Counted from the first letter of the stretch, positions 45,691 through 54,758 are shown. The stretch: 64,000 bases of DNA from an uncultured Alphaproteobacteria bacterium (GCA_903897605.1 CAIUCH010000032.1:30717-94716), one strand, 5' to 3'. Notes: generated by a model not told the origin, from the letters alone. Program-made: numbers and translations.

Positions 45691-47289
45691 ATGCAACAAC
45701 AGGATGAATTTCCCGTCAGCCGCCGCGCGCTTTTGAAACTGATCGGCGCCAGCGCCGGTGGCGCGGCCATGTATGAGGCCATGGTGGAGATGGGATATGC
45801 GGCCACATCCGATTTCGCCGGTCCGATCAAGCTTTCCGGCGCGCCGAAGGGCGCCTCGGTGTTGATTCTGGGCGCTGGCCTGGCCGGCATGATCGCGGCC
45901 TATGAGTTGCGCAAGGCCGGCTACAAGGTGCAGATCCTGGAATATAACGACCGGCCCGGCGGACGAAATTGGTCGCTCTATGGCGGCGACACCTATAAGG
46001 AAATGGGCGGCGTCACCCAGCACGTCCAATTCGACAAGGGGCTCTATTTCAATCCGGGGCCGTGGCGCATTCCATATCACCATCAGGGCATCTTGCATTA
46101 CTGCCAGATGCTCAACGTCGCGATGGAAAGCTTCGTGATGGTCAACAACAGCGCCTATGTCCATTCGACCAGGGCATTCGATGGCAAGCCCAAGCGGTAT
46201 CGCGAAGTGGCGTCCGACTATGACGGATATACCGCCGAATTGTTGGCCAAGGCGACCAGTCAGGACAAGCTCGACGGCTTGATCGACGAGGACGAAAAGG
46301 ACGGGCTGCTGCAGATGCTGAGGCGATGGGGCGCTCTCGATAAGAATTACGAATATCGCAAGAGCGACGCGGTCAGTACATTTCGCGGCTATGACGTGCC
46401 GCCGGGCGGTGGGCTGAATTCGATCTCCGTCGATTCCGAACCTTTGCCAAGGAAGGAGCTTTTCAATTCCTCCCTGTGGCTGGCGCGGTTCCTGCCCAAA
46501 ATCTGGGAATTCCAGGGCTCACTCTTCCAGCCCGTCGGCGGCATGGGAATGATCGGCAAGGCTTTCGGCAAGCTGCTGAACGGCGTCATCAAATATGATT
46601 GCAAGGTCACCAGCATTCACCAGGATGAGAAGGGTGTCACCGCGACTTACATTGATACCAAGAAGGGTGGTGCGCCCAAGACGGCCCACGCGGACTGGTG
46701 CGTCTGTACCATTCCCGCGACGGTCCTCAGCCAGATTCCCATGAATGTGGGCGCGCCGATGCGCAATGCGATCGACTCGCTGTCCTATATTCCCGCAGCC
46801 AAGGTAGGGCTGCAGTTCAAGCGGCGTTTTTGGGAAGAGGATGACGCCATCTATGGCGGAAATTCCTATACCGACCAGCCGATCTTCAACATCAGCTATC
46901 CCTCGCACGGATTCTTCAGCAAGGGGCCTGCCGTTCTTCTTGGCGCCTATGCCTTCCAGAGCACCAGCACCTATAGCTTCGAATCCCTGTCGGCGCAGGA
47001 CATGATCAAAGCCGCGCTTGAGCAGGGTGCGAAGATCCATCCCCAATACAACAAGGAATTCCAGAACGGCGTCGCCGTGGCGTGGCACCGGGTACCCTGG
47101 ACATTGGGTTGTTCGGGCGGCTGGACCGACGAAGGCCGGACCAAGCACTACGACAATATGTGCGCGGTGGATAACCGGATCGTATTGGCGGGCGAGCATT
47201 GCTCGCGTCTGCCAGCCTGGCAGGAAGGCGCCGTGCTGTCCTCGCTGGATGCGATCAAGCGCCTGCACCAGCGCGCCGTAACAGCCTGA
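45691..47289 (+). CDS. Tat-exported flavin-containing amine oxidase
   Basis: 532 residues from ATG 45691. Tat signal SRRALLKLIGASAGGAA (10-26). FAD-binding VLILGAGLAGMIAAYELRKAG and the GG-doublet motif RPGGRNWSLYGG of the amine oxidase family; C-terminal FAD region VLAGEHCSRLPAWQEGAVLSS. Such enzymes oxidise amines or L-amino acids. The cytochrome c gene 13 bases downstream suggests a dehydrogenase using cytochrome rather than oxygen. Near relatives include L-amino acid oxidases and tryptophan monooxygenases; substrate not determinable. Confidence 0.9.
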   Translation: MQQQDEFPVSRRALLKLIGASAGGAAMYEAMVEMGYAATSDFAGPIKLSGAPKGASVLILGAGLAGMIAAYELRKAGYKVQILEYNDRPGGRNWSLYGGDTYKEMGGVTQHVQFDKGLYFNPGPWRIPYHHQGILHYCQMLNVAMESFVMVNNSAYVHSTRAFDGKPKRYREVASDYDGYTAELLAKATSQDKLDGLIDEDEKDGLLQMLRRWGALDKNYEYRKSDAVSTFRGYDVPPGGGLNSISVDSEPLPRKELFNSSLWLARFLPKIWEFQGSLFQPVGGMGMIGKAFGKLLNGVIKYDCKVTSIHQDEKGVTATYIDTKKGGAPKTAHADWCVCTIPATVLSQIPMNVGAPMRNAIDSLSYIPAAKVGLQFKRRFWEEDDAIYGGNSYTDQPIFNISYPSHGFFSKGPAVLLGAYAFQSTSTYSFESLSAQDMIKAALEQGAKIHPQYNKEFQNGVAVAWHRVPWTLGCSGGWTDEGRTKHYDNMCAVDNRIVLAGEHCSRLPAWQEGAVLSSLDAIKRLHQRAVTA

Positions 47290-47302
47290 TCGGGAGGAAA
47301 TT

Positions 47303-47698
47303 ATGAAAGCTGCATTTGTCGTTTGTGCCGCCGGCGCCGCTCTCGCGGCAAGCCTGCTGCTATCTTCCGGCGCAAGCGCCCAATTCGGTGGCCGGCCAGC
47401 GACCCTGCCACAGCAGGGCGGTGAAGCGATTTACAAAGGCGTCTGCCAGGACTGTCATATGCCCGATGCGCGCGGCGCGGTGGGCGCGGGCATGTATCCG
47501 GCACTGGCAAACAGTTCCAAGCTGGAAACCGCCGGCTATCCGGTAGCGGTCGTCATTCACGGTCAAAAAGCCATGCCGGCATTCGGCGATGCCTTCACCG
47601 ATCAGCAGATTGCCGATGTGGTCAATTTTGTCCGAACCCATTTTGGCAACAATTACACAGACCAGGTCACGCCTGCCGACGTCAAATCGGCACGCTAG
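47303..47698 (+). CDS. exported monoheme cytochrome c
   Basis: 131 residues, signal peptide (AAGAALAASLLLSSGASA), heme site CQDCH at 48-52, and likely distal Met in GQKAMPAFGDAF. It is tightly linked to the Tat amine oxidase gene upstream with a GGAGG ribosome site, so it is probably its electron acceptor. A terminator hairpin follows at 47765. Confidence 0.92.
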   Translation: MKAAFVVCAAGAALAASLLLSSGASAQFGGRPATLPQQGGEAIYKGVCQDCHMPDARGAVGAGMYPALANSSKLETAGYPVAVVIHGQKAMPAFGDAFTDQQIADVVNFVRTHFGNNYTDQVTPADVKSAR

Positions 47699-47764
47699 TT
47701 CGGACAAAAATCATAGCTGTACCGGTCGCATCACCTGCAACAATTGTCCCAAAGCTGCGGCCAC

Positions 47765-47823
47765 CCACCCATCTCCGGCTTCCCCCCAAAGGTGACTTCT
47801 CCCGGAGATGGGTGGATTTTTTC
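47765..47823 (+). terminator. rho-independent terminator / hairpin repeat copy 2
   Basis: Perfect 14-base stem CCACCCATCTCCGG (47765-47778) and complement (47802-47815), 23-base loop, followed by ATTTTTTC. It ends the amine oxidase/cytochrome operon. Its stem shares CCACCCATCTCC with the hairpin at 32858-32902. Confidence 0.8.
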
Positions 47824-47984
47824 GAGCGGCTCCCTGTAAAACGCAAAGCCAATGGCTGGTTTGCCGTCGGTCGCCGTTTTGTGCCTGACAAAATCGGCGT
47901 ATAATACAACCCAATGGTCTGATTGCCCTGTGCATCGGCTGTTACGGAGGATTGGCAATCCGGACAAATCTTGGGAGGTTTGCA

Positions 47985-48593
47985 ATGAAACGCCTTGCTC
48001 TTCTTTCCGCTTTGTTTGCATCGGCCTTGGCCGCGCCCGTCATCGCCGCCGAATTGCAGGTGGGTGCCGCGATCCCCGACCGGCCCAGCGGAAATTTGGT
48101 GATGATCTACAATACCAATCCGGCGGTGCAATGTTTCCAAACAGCGCGCGATGGCGTCGATCTCAGATTCGGTTTGGAGCATTGCGATATTGCGATGCGC
48201 GATCCCGCATTGGTCTATCGCTCCCAGACAGTGGTCAATCGTGGCATCATCCGCTACGCCCTGGGTGACAATAGTGGCGCCTTGAACGATTTCAGGAATG
48301 CCCTCGAATATAATCCGTCCATGGGGGACGCCTATCTGAACCAGGCTCTGGTGCTGGTCGCCGAGAAGCGGCAGGTCGAAGCGACAGCGGCTCTCAATCA
48401 GGGCATTGCGTTGGGCGCCTCCGATCTGCAAGTGGCATATTATGTTCGCGGTGAAATCGAGGACGATGCTGGGCATTTCGCCCAGGCTTATCGCAACTAT
48501 AAACAGGCCCTGACGATCAAGCCCGACTATGCAGCGGCTCAGCGCCAGCTGGCGCGCTTCAAGGTGGTGCCGAAGAACGTCTCGACGCAATAG
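47985..48593 (+). CDS. exported tetratricopeptide repeat protein
   Basis: 202 residues from ATG 47985 (GGGAGG ribosome site). Signal peptide MKRLALLSALFASALAAPVIA. Three to four TPR helices follow: NRGIIRYALGDNSGALNDFRNALEYNP, AYLNQALVLVAEKRQVEATAAL, and DDAGHFAQAYRNYKQALTIKPDY. Two Cys (VQCFQTA, EHCDIA) could form a disulfide. Role: protein-protein interactions in the periplasm; partner unknown. Confidence 0.82.
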   Translation: MKRLALLSALFASALAAPVIAAELQVGAAIPDRPSGNLVMIYNTNPAVQCFQTARDGVDLRFGLEHCDIAMRDPALVYRSQTVVNRGIIRYALGDNSGALNDFRNALEYNPSMGDAYLNQALVLVAEKRQVEATAALNQGIALGASDLQVAYYVRGEIEDDAGHFAQAYRNYKQALTIKPDYAAAQRQLARFKVVPKNVSTQ

Positions 48594-49021
48594 CCGCACG
48601 GCGCGCTCGACTGGCGAAACCGGTCAATTGCCGGCTCGAATCGGACGGGACGAGACGCCGTTGCGAAAAGGCGAATTGCGGCTCGCCGAAGCCCGGATTG
48701 CGGGCAGGCTCCGTCACCATCATGCTGGAATTGAACAGGGCGCGCTTGGCTTGCGATAGAAGGCGCTTCTGGATCAGCGCCGCCGGATGGCGCTCCGCCA
48801 CGAATCCTCCTCCAGGGCATCCGCTATAGCCTGACCATCGTCGGTGGCCGTCCCGGACGCGCCAATGCAGACAGTTCGGCAATCTCGGGCGGCGTGCCGT
48901 CCAGCGGCAAAAACCCGCCGGACCCATATTTTTGGGGTATTTGCGCCAGCGCCGTCACACGCCAATTGCGGAGGCGTGCGAGTCTAATTATGTGATGGTA
49001 GCGAGTTCCCGGGAGTATGAC
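48594..49021. other. intergenic stretch without recognisable gene
   Basis: 428 bases between the TPR gene and scoA. Open frames exist on the minus strand (48559-48927) and plus strand, but their translations have no recognisable family, start signal or bias. I see no hairpin of note except short GC stems. It presumably holds the scoA promoter. Confidence 0.5.
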
Positions 49022-49741
49022 ATGGCAGGCAAGGTCTATCCGAACGCCAAGGCGGCGCTTGAAGGCGTGACGTTTGACGGCATGACATTGATGTCAGGTG
49101 GTTTCGGCCTGTCGGGCAATGCGGAAAATCTGATCACAGCTTTGAAGGAAAATGGGGTCAAGGGCCTCACCGTGATCTCGAACAATTGCGGCGCCGACAA
49201 TGTCGGATTGTGGGTGCTGCTCAACAATGGCCAGATCCGCAAGATGATTTCTTCTTATGTGGGCGAGAATAAGCTGTTCGAAAGCCTCTATCTTTCCGGA
49301 GCGTTGGAGCTGGAGTTGAATCCGCAGGGCACCCTGGCCGAGCGCATCCGCGCCGGCGGCGCAGGTATTCCCGCCTTCTACACCAAAACCGGCGTCGGCA
49401 CGGTGGTGGCCGAGGGCAAGCCTACCGAACAGTTCGATGGCGAGACCTATGTGCGGGAATCCTGGCTGCGGGCGGACTTGGCGATTGTGAAGGCTTGGCG
49501 CGGCGATCATGAAGGCAATCTGATCTATCGCAAGACGGCGCGGAATTTCAATCCCAACATGGCGACCGCCGCCAAGGTCACCATCGCGGAAGTCGAAGAG
49601 CTCGTGCCCAACGGCGCCTTGGACCCCGATCAGATCCACACGCCGGGGATATTCGTCAACCGTATCCTGCAGGGCCAGAACTACAGCCACCGTATCGAGT
49701 TTCGCACCACGCGGCCCCGCGCCGCGAAGGAGAATGCCTGA
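49022..49741 (+). CDS. scoA: succinyl-CoA:3-ketoacid CoA-transferase subunit A
   Basis: 239 residues from ATG 49022. Family I CoA-transferase alpha subunit: TLMSGGFGLSGNAENLI, TVISNNCGADNVGLWVLL, GAGIPAFYTKTGVGT, and RKTARNFNPNMATAAKVTI. Together with ScoB it moves CoA from succinyl-CoA to acetoacetate. Acetoacetate is an end product of the homogentisate pathway encoded at 7-11 kb, giving a plausible link. It overlaps scoB by one base (TGATG). Confidence 0.93.
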   Translation: MAGKVYPNAKAALEGVTFDGMTLMSGGFGLSGNAENLITALKENGVKGLTVISNNCGADNVGLWVLLNNGQIRKMISSYVGENKLFESLYLSGALELELNPQGTLAERIRAGGAGIPAFYTKTGVGTVVAEGKPTEQFDGETYVRESWLRADLAIVKAWRGDHEGNLIYRKTARNFNPNMATAAKVTIAEVEELVPNGALDPDQIHTPGIFVNRILQGQNYSHRIEFRTTRPRAAKENA

Positions 49742-50379
49742 TGCCCTGGACCCGCGAACAGATGGCGGCACGGGCCGCCCGCGAACTCAAGGACGGTTAT
49801 TACGTCAATCTGGGCATCGGCATTCCAACCCTGGTGGCGAATTATATTCCGGCAGGCATGACGGTGACCCTGCAAAGCGAGAATGGCATGCTGGGCATCG
49901 GGCCCTTTCCCTATGAAGGCGAAGAGGATGCCGATCTCATCAATGCCGGCAAGCAGACGATAACGGAGCTTCCCACTTCCAGCTATTTCTCTTCCGCCGA
50001 CAGTTTCGCCATGATCCGGGGCGGCCATATCGACATGGCAATCTTGGGTGCGATGGAAGTTTCGGAGATGGGCGACATCGCCAACTGGACTATCCCCGGC
50101 AAGATGGTCAAGGGGATGGGCGGGGCGATGGATCTGGTCGCCGGTGTCAAGCGCGTCATTGCGGTGATGGAGCATGCCAACAAGGCGGGAAAGTCAAAGA
50201 TTCTCAAGACCTGTTCCCTGCCGCTCACCGGTGGCCGGTGCATCGACCTGGTGATCACGGATCTTTGCGTCTTCGAGATCGACCGCAAGCAGAACCAGAT
50301 GCGGCTGCTCGAACTGGCGCCGGACGTCACCCTGGAAGAGGTCAAGGCCAAGACCGAAGCCAACTTCAGTCACGGATAG
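49741..50379 (+). CDS. scoB: succinyl-CoA:3-ketoacid CoA-transferase subunit B
   Basis: 212 residues. The catalytic Glu lies in LQSENGMLGIGPFP; other SCOT-B marks are NLGIGIPTLVANYIP, FAMIRGGHIDMAILGAMEVS and IPGKMVKGMGGAMDLVAG. The close match to SCOT, rather than 3-oxoadipate CoA-transferase PcaJ, is judged by eye. A thiolase gene starts 4 bases later. Confidence 0.93.
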   Translation: MPWTREQMAARAARELKDGYYVNLGIGIPTLVANYIPAGMTVTLQSENGMLGIGPFPYEGEEDADLINAGKQTITELPTSSYFSSADSFAMIRGGHIDMAILGAMEVSEMGDIANWTIPGKMVKGMGGAMDLVAGVKRVIAVMEHANKAGKSKILKTCSLPLTGGRCIDLVITDLCVFEIDRKQNQMRLLELAPDVTLEEVKAKTEANFSHG

Positions 50380-50383
50380 AGCA

Positions 50384-51589
50384 ATGTCTGCCGCGTATAT
50401 ATGCGACGGTCTGCGCACTCCTATCGGACGTTATGGCGGGGCGCTGGCCAAAATGCGGCCCGACGACCTGGCGGCGCTGACCCTCAAAGCGTTGGTGGCG
50501 CGCCATGGTGGGCTCGATCCTGCCGCCATCGATGAAGTGATCCTGGGCTGTGCCAATCAGGCGGGCGAGGACAACCGCAACGTCGCCCGCATGGCGGTGC
50601 TGCTGGCCGGCCTGCCGCACAGTGTTCCCGGCGTGACGGTGAACCGGCTCTGCGCATCGGGCCTGGACGCGGTGGGCCAGGCGGCCCGTGCCGTCATCGC
50701 CGGTCAGGCCGACCTGGTGCTGGCGGGCGGCGTCGAAAGCATGACCCGGGCGCCTTTCGTCATGGCCAAGGCCGATAGTGCCTTTTCCCGCGCCGCCAAG
50801 ATCGAGGACACCACCATCGGTTGGCGTTTCGTCAATCCCGCGATGGCGAAAGCCTATGGCACCGATTCCATGCCGGAGACCGGCGAGAATGTCGCTGCCG
50901 ATTACCAGATCAGCCGCGCCGACCAGGATGCATTTGCCTGGCGCAGCCAGCGGCGCGCCGGGGCGGCGCAGGTGAGAGGATATTTCGCCGGCGAAATTAC
51001 ACCGGTGACGGTTCCAGGCGGCAAGATGGGGCCGACGATTGTGGACCGGGACGAACATCCCCGTCCCGACACGACATTGGAGGCGCTGGCAAAATTAAAG
51101 CCCGTGGTGCGTGATGGCGGCACCGTGACGGCCGGCAATGCCTCGGGCGTCAATGACGGCGCGGCAGCCTTGATCATTGCTTCGGAATACGCGGTAAAAC
51201 GCCATGGATTGACGCCGCGGGCACGGATCATCGGTTATGCCACGGCCGGCGTGCCGCCGCGGGTGATGGGCGTGGGACCGGTACCCGCGACCCAAAGGCT
51301 GATGGCCAGGGTTGGGTTGACGATAAATGACTTCGACGTCATCGAATTGAACGAAGCATTTGCGTCCCAGGCGCTGGCGGTGCTGCGCCAATTCGGTCTT
51401 CCCGACGATGCGGCGCATGTCAATCCCAATGGCGGCGCCATTGCCATCGGCCATCCGCTGGGCGCTACTGGCGCGCGGCTGGTGCTGACCGCCCTGCGCG
51501 CTCTGGAAGAGAGCAAGGGCCGTCATGCGCTGGCGACACTCTGCGTCGGCGTCGGGCAAGGTGCGGCGCTGGCGATGGAACGCCTCTGA
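50384..51589 (+). CDS. thiolase (acetyl-CoA C-acyltransferase, PcaF/3-oxoadipyl-CoA thiolase-like)
   Basis: 401 residues. Nucleophilic Cys in VNRLCASGLDAVGQAAR (about 88), His in NPNGGAIAIGHPLGATGAR, and second Cys in LATLCVGVGQGAAL. GTDSMPETGENVAADYQISR resembles 3-oxoadipyl-CoA thiolases. Downstream of scoAB it can cleave acetoacetyl-CoA to acetyl-CoA. It may also serve the last step of the anthranilyl-CoA route if that yields a 3-oxoacyl-CoA (inference). Confidence 0.93.
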   Translation: MSAAYICDGLRTPIGRYGGALAKMRPDDLAALTLKALVARHGGLDPAAIDEVILGCANQAGEDNRNVARMAVLLAGLPHSVPGVTVNRLCASGLDAVGQAARAVIAGQADLVLAGGVESMTRAPFVMAKADSAFSRAAKIEDTTIGWRFVNPAMAKAYGTDSMPETGENVAADYQISRADQDAFAWRSQRRAGAAQVRGYFAGEITPVTVPGGKMGPTIVDRDEHPRPDTTLEALAKLKPVVRDGGTVTAGNASGVNDGAAALIIASEYAVKRHGLTPRARIIGYATAGVPPRVMGVGPVPATQRLMARVGLTINDFDVIELNEAFASQALAVLRQFGLPDDAAHVNPNGGAIAIGHPLGATGARLVLTALRALEESKGRHALATLCVGVGQGAALAMERL

Positions 51590-51677
51590 ACCGGTCGCGC
51601 CTTGCTATCGCGGCATAGTCGGATAGAAAGGCAGCGATCCATTTTGGGTCCCCGAGTTTGATTTTTGCAGGAAACAG

Positions 51678-52283
51678 ATGAGCAAATCTGCCGTACAGCG
51701 TATCGCGCATAATTTTCCGATCTCCCTCCGGTCTTTCGCAATCGTCATTGGCGGCGTGGCGCTGATGACCCTCAGCGCCAAGATCCAGATTCCCTTCTGG
51801 CCGGTTCCAATGAATCTCCAGACCATGGCGGTGATGGCGTTCGCGATCGGGCTGGGGCCGCGTCTGGCGGTTTCGATTCTCGCGACCTATCTCGCGGCCG
51901 GCGCCTGCTGCCTGCCGGTTTTCGCCGGTTCGCCGGAACGTGGAATTGGCTTTGCCTATCTGATCGGTCCCACGGGCGGCTATCTTTTGGGAATGGCGAT
52001 CGCATCCTGGGCCGTCGGCGTTTTGGCGGCGGGCCGAAATCTCACCGGACGGGTGGGCGCCATGTTGACCGGACTTGCGGTGGTCTATGGCGTCGGCTTG
52101 GCCTGGCTTGCCGTCTACATCCCGTTCGACCGCCTCATCGCCGAGGGTGCCGTGCCGTTTGTTCTGGGCGATCTGACCAAGACCGGCATCGTTGCGGCCG
52201 GTGCCTCGCTGATATCAGGTTTTCATCGCGCGAGGGCCAGTAAAAAAATGGACGATGTGCCGCCCGGGCGCATCGTCCATTGA
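51678..52283 (+). CDS. bioY: biotin transporter BioY
   Basis: 201 residues with about six membrane segments. BioY signature: SAKIQIPFWPVPMNLQTMAVM and GPTGGYLLGMAIASWAVG. Substrate-binding S component of the biotin ECF transporter; no BioM or BioN genes are nearby, and solitary BioY is common in alphaproteobacteria. Its last codons contain a hairpin that terminates transcription from the opposite strand. Confidence 0.93.
   Translation: MSKSAVQRIAHNFPISLRSFAIVIGGVALMTLSAKIQIPFWPVPMNLQTMAVMAFAIGLGPRLAVSILATYLAAGACCLPVFAGSPERGIGFAYLIGPTGGYLLGMAIASWAVGVLAAGRNLTGRVGAMLTGLAVVYGVGLAWLAVYIPFDRLIAEGAVPFVLGDLTKTGIVAAGASLISGFHRARASKKMDDVPPGRIVH
52242..52280 (-). terminator. minus-strand rho-independent terminator inside bioY 3' end
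   Basis: Stem ATGGACGATG (52248-52257) and CATCGTCCAT (52271-52280), 13-base loop, followed on the minus strand by a run of seven Ts (complement of 52242-52248). It lies just after the stop of the GH172 gene (52302), so it ends that transcript, while its bases also encode the last residues of BioY. Confidence 0.8.
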
Positions 52284-52301
52284 AATCTCATGCTCGCCTG
52301 G

Positions 52302-53429
52302 TTAGTGAGCGGCGATGGCATTGCCAGGGCCGCCGACCGGCTGCACCGCAGGCAATCTGTCATCCACGGACGGCAAGGGCGGGTACGGCGCGTGCGGGCC
52401 GGCCTGGTACCAATAGGCTACCGAATAGAAGTTATCCGATCTGCCATTGGCATGGCCGCGCTCGATGGTGGCCTTGAAGGATTTGCTGAACGGAATCGGT
52501 GAATCGAAGTGAAAGCGGTAGACGCTCGACCGGCTCCCGGCCAATTCCTCGCCTACGACCGGTGCGCCATAGAGCGGATAGGAAAAAGGCACACCGCCAA
52601 AGTCCCAGGCGCCCAGGAAATAATCCTCTGAACCGGTGCCGGCGATGGAAGGTGTCTTCTCGCCGTCGATGAAGAACATGTCATCGCCTTCGCCCCACCA
52701 GGAATCCTGGTTCTGCAGCACCGACATGGTCACGCCGACAAACTGGCCATGGCCTTTGGCGTCCATCCACACATAATTGTCGTCACCGGTGAGATTGGTT
52801 TTCTTGTCCACCAACGCGTCCTGGTTCCGTGTCCAATTGTTGGTCCAGCCATGGTTGGGCTGCGCCTGACGATATTGCGCATGGAAATAGAGCGTGTCGG
52901 GCGGGAGGGGATGGGCATAGGTCCGATAGTCGATATTGTAATAGAGATCGCCGATCGGCTGCTTTCCCTCATTGGTGACGGTGATGCGCGCGTGATGTCC
53001 GAACGGCATCGGAAAGAAGGAGTTGAGCGCTTTTTCGCTGCCGACCGAAAGCATCTGAGATTGCCAGCTGTGATAGGTGCCGAGGCCGAGGCCGAAAAAG
53101 TCTCCGATCGGAGCTTCGACACTGGGTGTCTGCTCGCCATCCCAATAGATGCGCAGAACGATGCGCTTGAGATGATATTCTTCCTTGTCCGCGATGGTGA
53201 ACCAGATATGGGATATCGTGCCGGGCCCGTCGGCGTCCAATACCGTGAAGGTCGCGCCGGGTGCGACCTGGCGGGAATCGTCATTCGCGCCCGTCGGGTC
53301 GGCGCTCGAAACGCGATGCGGAGTGTAGGTCTGCTGGCGCGTCATGTCCGGTTGCCAGCTCATCTCCTGAGCACCAGCGGGCAGCGCCCAACAGGCGGCC
53401 AAAAAAAGGACGGTCGTAAATCGCACCAT
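52302..53429 (-). CDS. exported DUF2961 (GH172) glycoside hydrolase-like protein
   Basis: 375 residues with signal peptide (VRFTTVLFLAACWALPAGA). DUF2961 landmarks: GPGTISHIWFTIAD, LRIYWDGEQTPSVEAPIGDFFG, PFGHHARITVTNEG, WGEGDDMFFIDGE, and GTGSEDYFLGAWDFGG, with the conserved acidic residues in the last two blocks. GH172 members act on D-arabinofuranose or fructofuranose linkages. Here it stands alone among unrelated genes, so the natural glycan is unknown. Confidence 0.88.
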   Translation of the reverse strand: MVRFTTVLFLAACWALPAGAQEMSWQPDMTRQQTYTPHRVSSADPTGANDDSRQVAPGATFTVLDADGPGTISHIWFTIADKEEYHLKRIVLRIYWDGEQTPSVEAPIGDFFGLGLGTYHSWQSQMLSVGSEKALNSFFPMPFGHHARITVTNEGKQPIGDLYYNIDYRTYAHPLPPDTLYFHAQYRQAQPNHGWTNNWTRNQDALVDKKTNLTGDDNYVWMDAKGHGQFVGVTMSVLQNQDSWWGEGDDMFFIDGEKTPSIAGTGSEDYFLGAWDFGGVPFSYPLYGAPVVGEELAGSRSSVYRFHFDSPIPFSKSFKATIERGHANGRSDNFYSVAYWYQAGPHAPYPPLPSVDDRLPAVQPVGGPGNAIAAH

Positions 53430-53600
53430 GTCTGTTTCCCCCGGATGTTATTTTTCGACGATTGTTCCGCAACGGTATCAGCCGCCCCCCGAAATTCAAC
53501 CGCACCAGCAACGCTACGCGGAATTCGCCAGTCATGCGAATGGGCTGGGCCGCAGCGGACTATAAAAAATCGTTTATTTTCAATATATTAGGAAGAGATA

Positions 53601-54758
53601 TCAGGGTGCGATCCAACCGCTCAAGGGGACGAATCGGCCCTGGCGCAGTTCGCAAACAAAGCCGGCCTTCTGGGCGTGATGGTCGGCGGCGGAAAATGTC
53701 ACAGGCGGGAGGATACCGCCGGAATCCCAATTCTTGATCGTGTCCATCGCGTCGATCAAGGTTTCGCGTGTGGGACGGGCGCCGGCGCGCCGCAATCCTT
53801 CCACCACCAGCTGACCGAAGGCGTAGCCGTAGAGCGAATAGCGATTGAGCGGCTCGCCGGGGAAATATTGCGCCATCAGGCGGCGATAGGCGGCGATGCC
53901 GGGTGCGTCGGAATTGTTCGGATCAGGATAATAGCACAGACCCAAAGTTCCATCGGCATAGCCGCCCGGCACGTTGAGATATTCTTCGTCCGTCAATGGC
54001 CCGCTCGAGACCATGCGCACATTCCTCCAATCCAGCCGCGCCTTGGCCTCCATCGCGCGCTTGGCTTGCGGCGGATAAAGCGCCATCACGATGGCATCCG
54101 GCTTGGCGGCGCGCAGGCGCTGCATCTCGGCTGTCAGATCCGCCGGCAAGGTCTGGTTGACCGGCTCCTCCCCGGCCACGACATAACCGTCGGCCGATGC
54201 CAGCGCGCGCAAACGATCGCGGAAGAACTGACCATAGGCATTGGGATCGTAAAGAATGGCAATGCGGGTCATGCCGCGATCATGGGCGAGATAGCGGTAC
54301 ATCATCTGGGTCTCGCCGCCATAATGCGGGAAAGATGTGAAGACGTATCGGGCGGCGTCCATGTCGACCAGTCCGGTATGGGGGAACATGTAGGGGACAT
54401 GATGCGCCATGGCGAAGGGCGCAATCTGCATCGCGGCGGTGCCGCCGTGATTCCACAGAAGCATGACCTGGTCCTGGTCCGCGAGGCGCGCGACATTGGC
54501 AAGCTCCTGCGCATCGCCCGCCGCGCCCGACTGGGTGCGGCCATAGCTGCGTTCGACCAGCCTGTGTCCATTGATGCCGCCCGCGTCATTCGCGGCCTGG
54601 ATCACCAGCCGCATGCCGAGATTTTCCGCCGCCCCGGACGGGGAGAGGGCGGACGGCGCTTCGATCCCGATCAGGATGTCGTCGGAAGACGCGCTGCCCG
54701 CCGCGCCGGCTGTCGCCAGCACAAAAACCATCGGCAGCAAGAGAGCGCGCAAAATCAT
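53601..54758 (-). CDS. periplasmic ABC transporter substrate-binding protein (branched-chain amino acid type)
   Basis: 385 residues from ATG 54758 with signal peptide (ALLLPMVFVLATAGAAGSA). Type I periplasmic binding protein: ILIGIEAPSALSPSGAAENLGMRL, DAGGINGHRLVERSYG, GRTQSGAAGDAQEL, MTRIAILYDPNAYGQ, YSLYGYAFGQLVVEGLR. Family substrates include branched-chain amino acids, amides and aromatic acids. No permease or ATPase genes adjoin, so it may pair with a transporter encoded elsewhere. Confidence 0.87.
   Translation of the reverse strand: MILRALLLPMVFVLATAGAAGSASSDDILIGIEAPSALSPSGAAENLGMRLVIQAANDAGGINGHRLVERSYGRTQSGAAGDAQELANVARLADQDQVMLLWNHGGTAAMQIAPFAMAHHVPYMFPHTGLVDMDAARYVFTSFPHYGGETQMMYRYLAHDRGMTRIAILYDPNAYGQFFRDRLRALASADGYVVAGEEPVNQTLPADLTAEMQRLRAAKPDAIVMALYPPQAKRAMEAKARLDWRNVRMVSSGPLTDEEYLNVPGGYADGTLGLCYYPDPNNSDAPGIAAYRRLMAQYFPGEPLNRYSLYGYAFGQLVVEGLRRAGARPTRETLIDAMDTIKNWDSGGILPPVTFSAADHHAQKAGFVCELRQGRFVPLSGWIAP

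Noticed and set aside
48559..48927. Minus-strand frame in the gap before scoA
   Set aside because: No ribosome site, family match or coding bias.
49022..50379. 3-oxoadipate CoA-transferase (PcaI/PcaJ) as identity of the CoA-transferase pair
   Set aside because: Sequence blocks resemble SCOT subunits more closely, and the homogentisate pathway offers acetoacetate as substrate; not excluded because of the PcaF-like thiolase next door.
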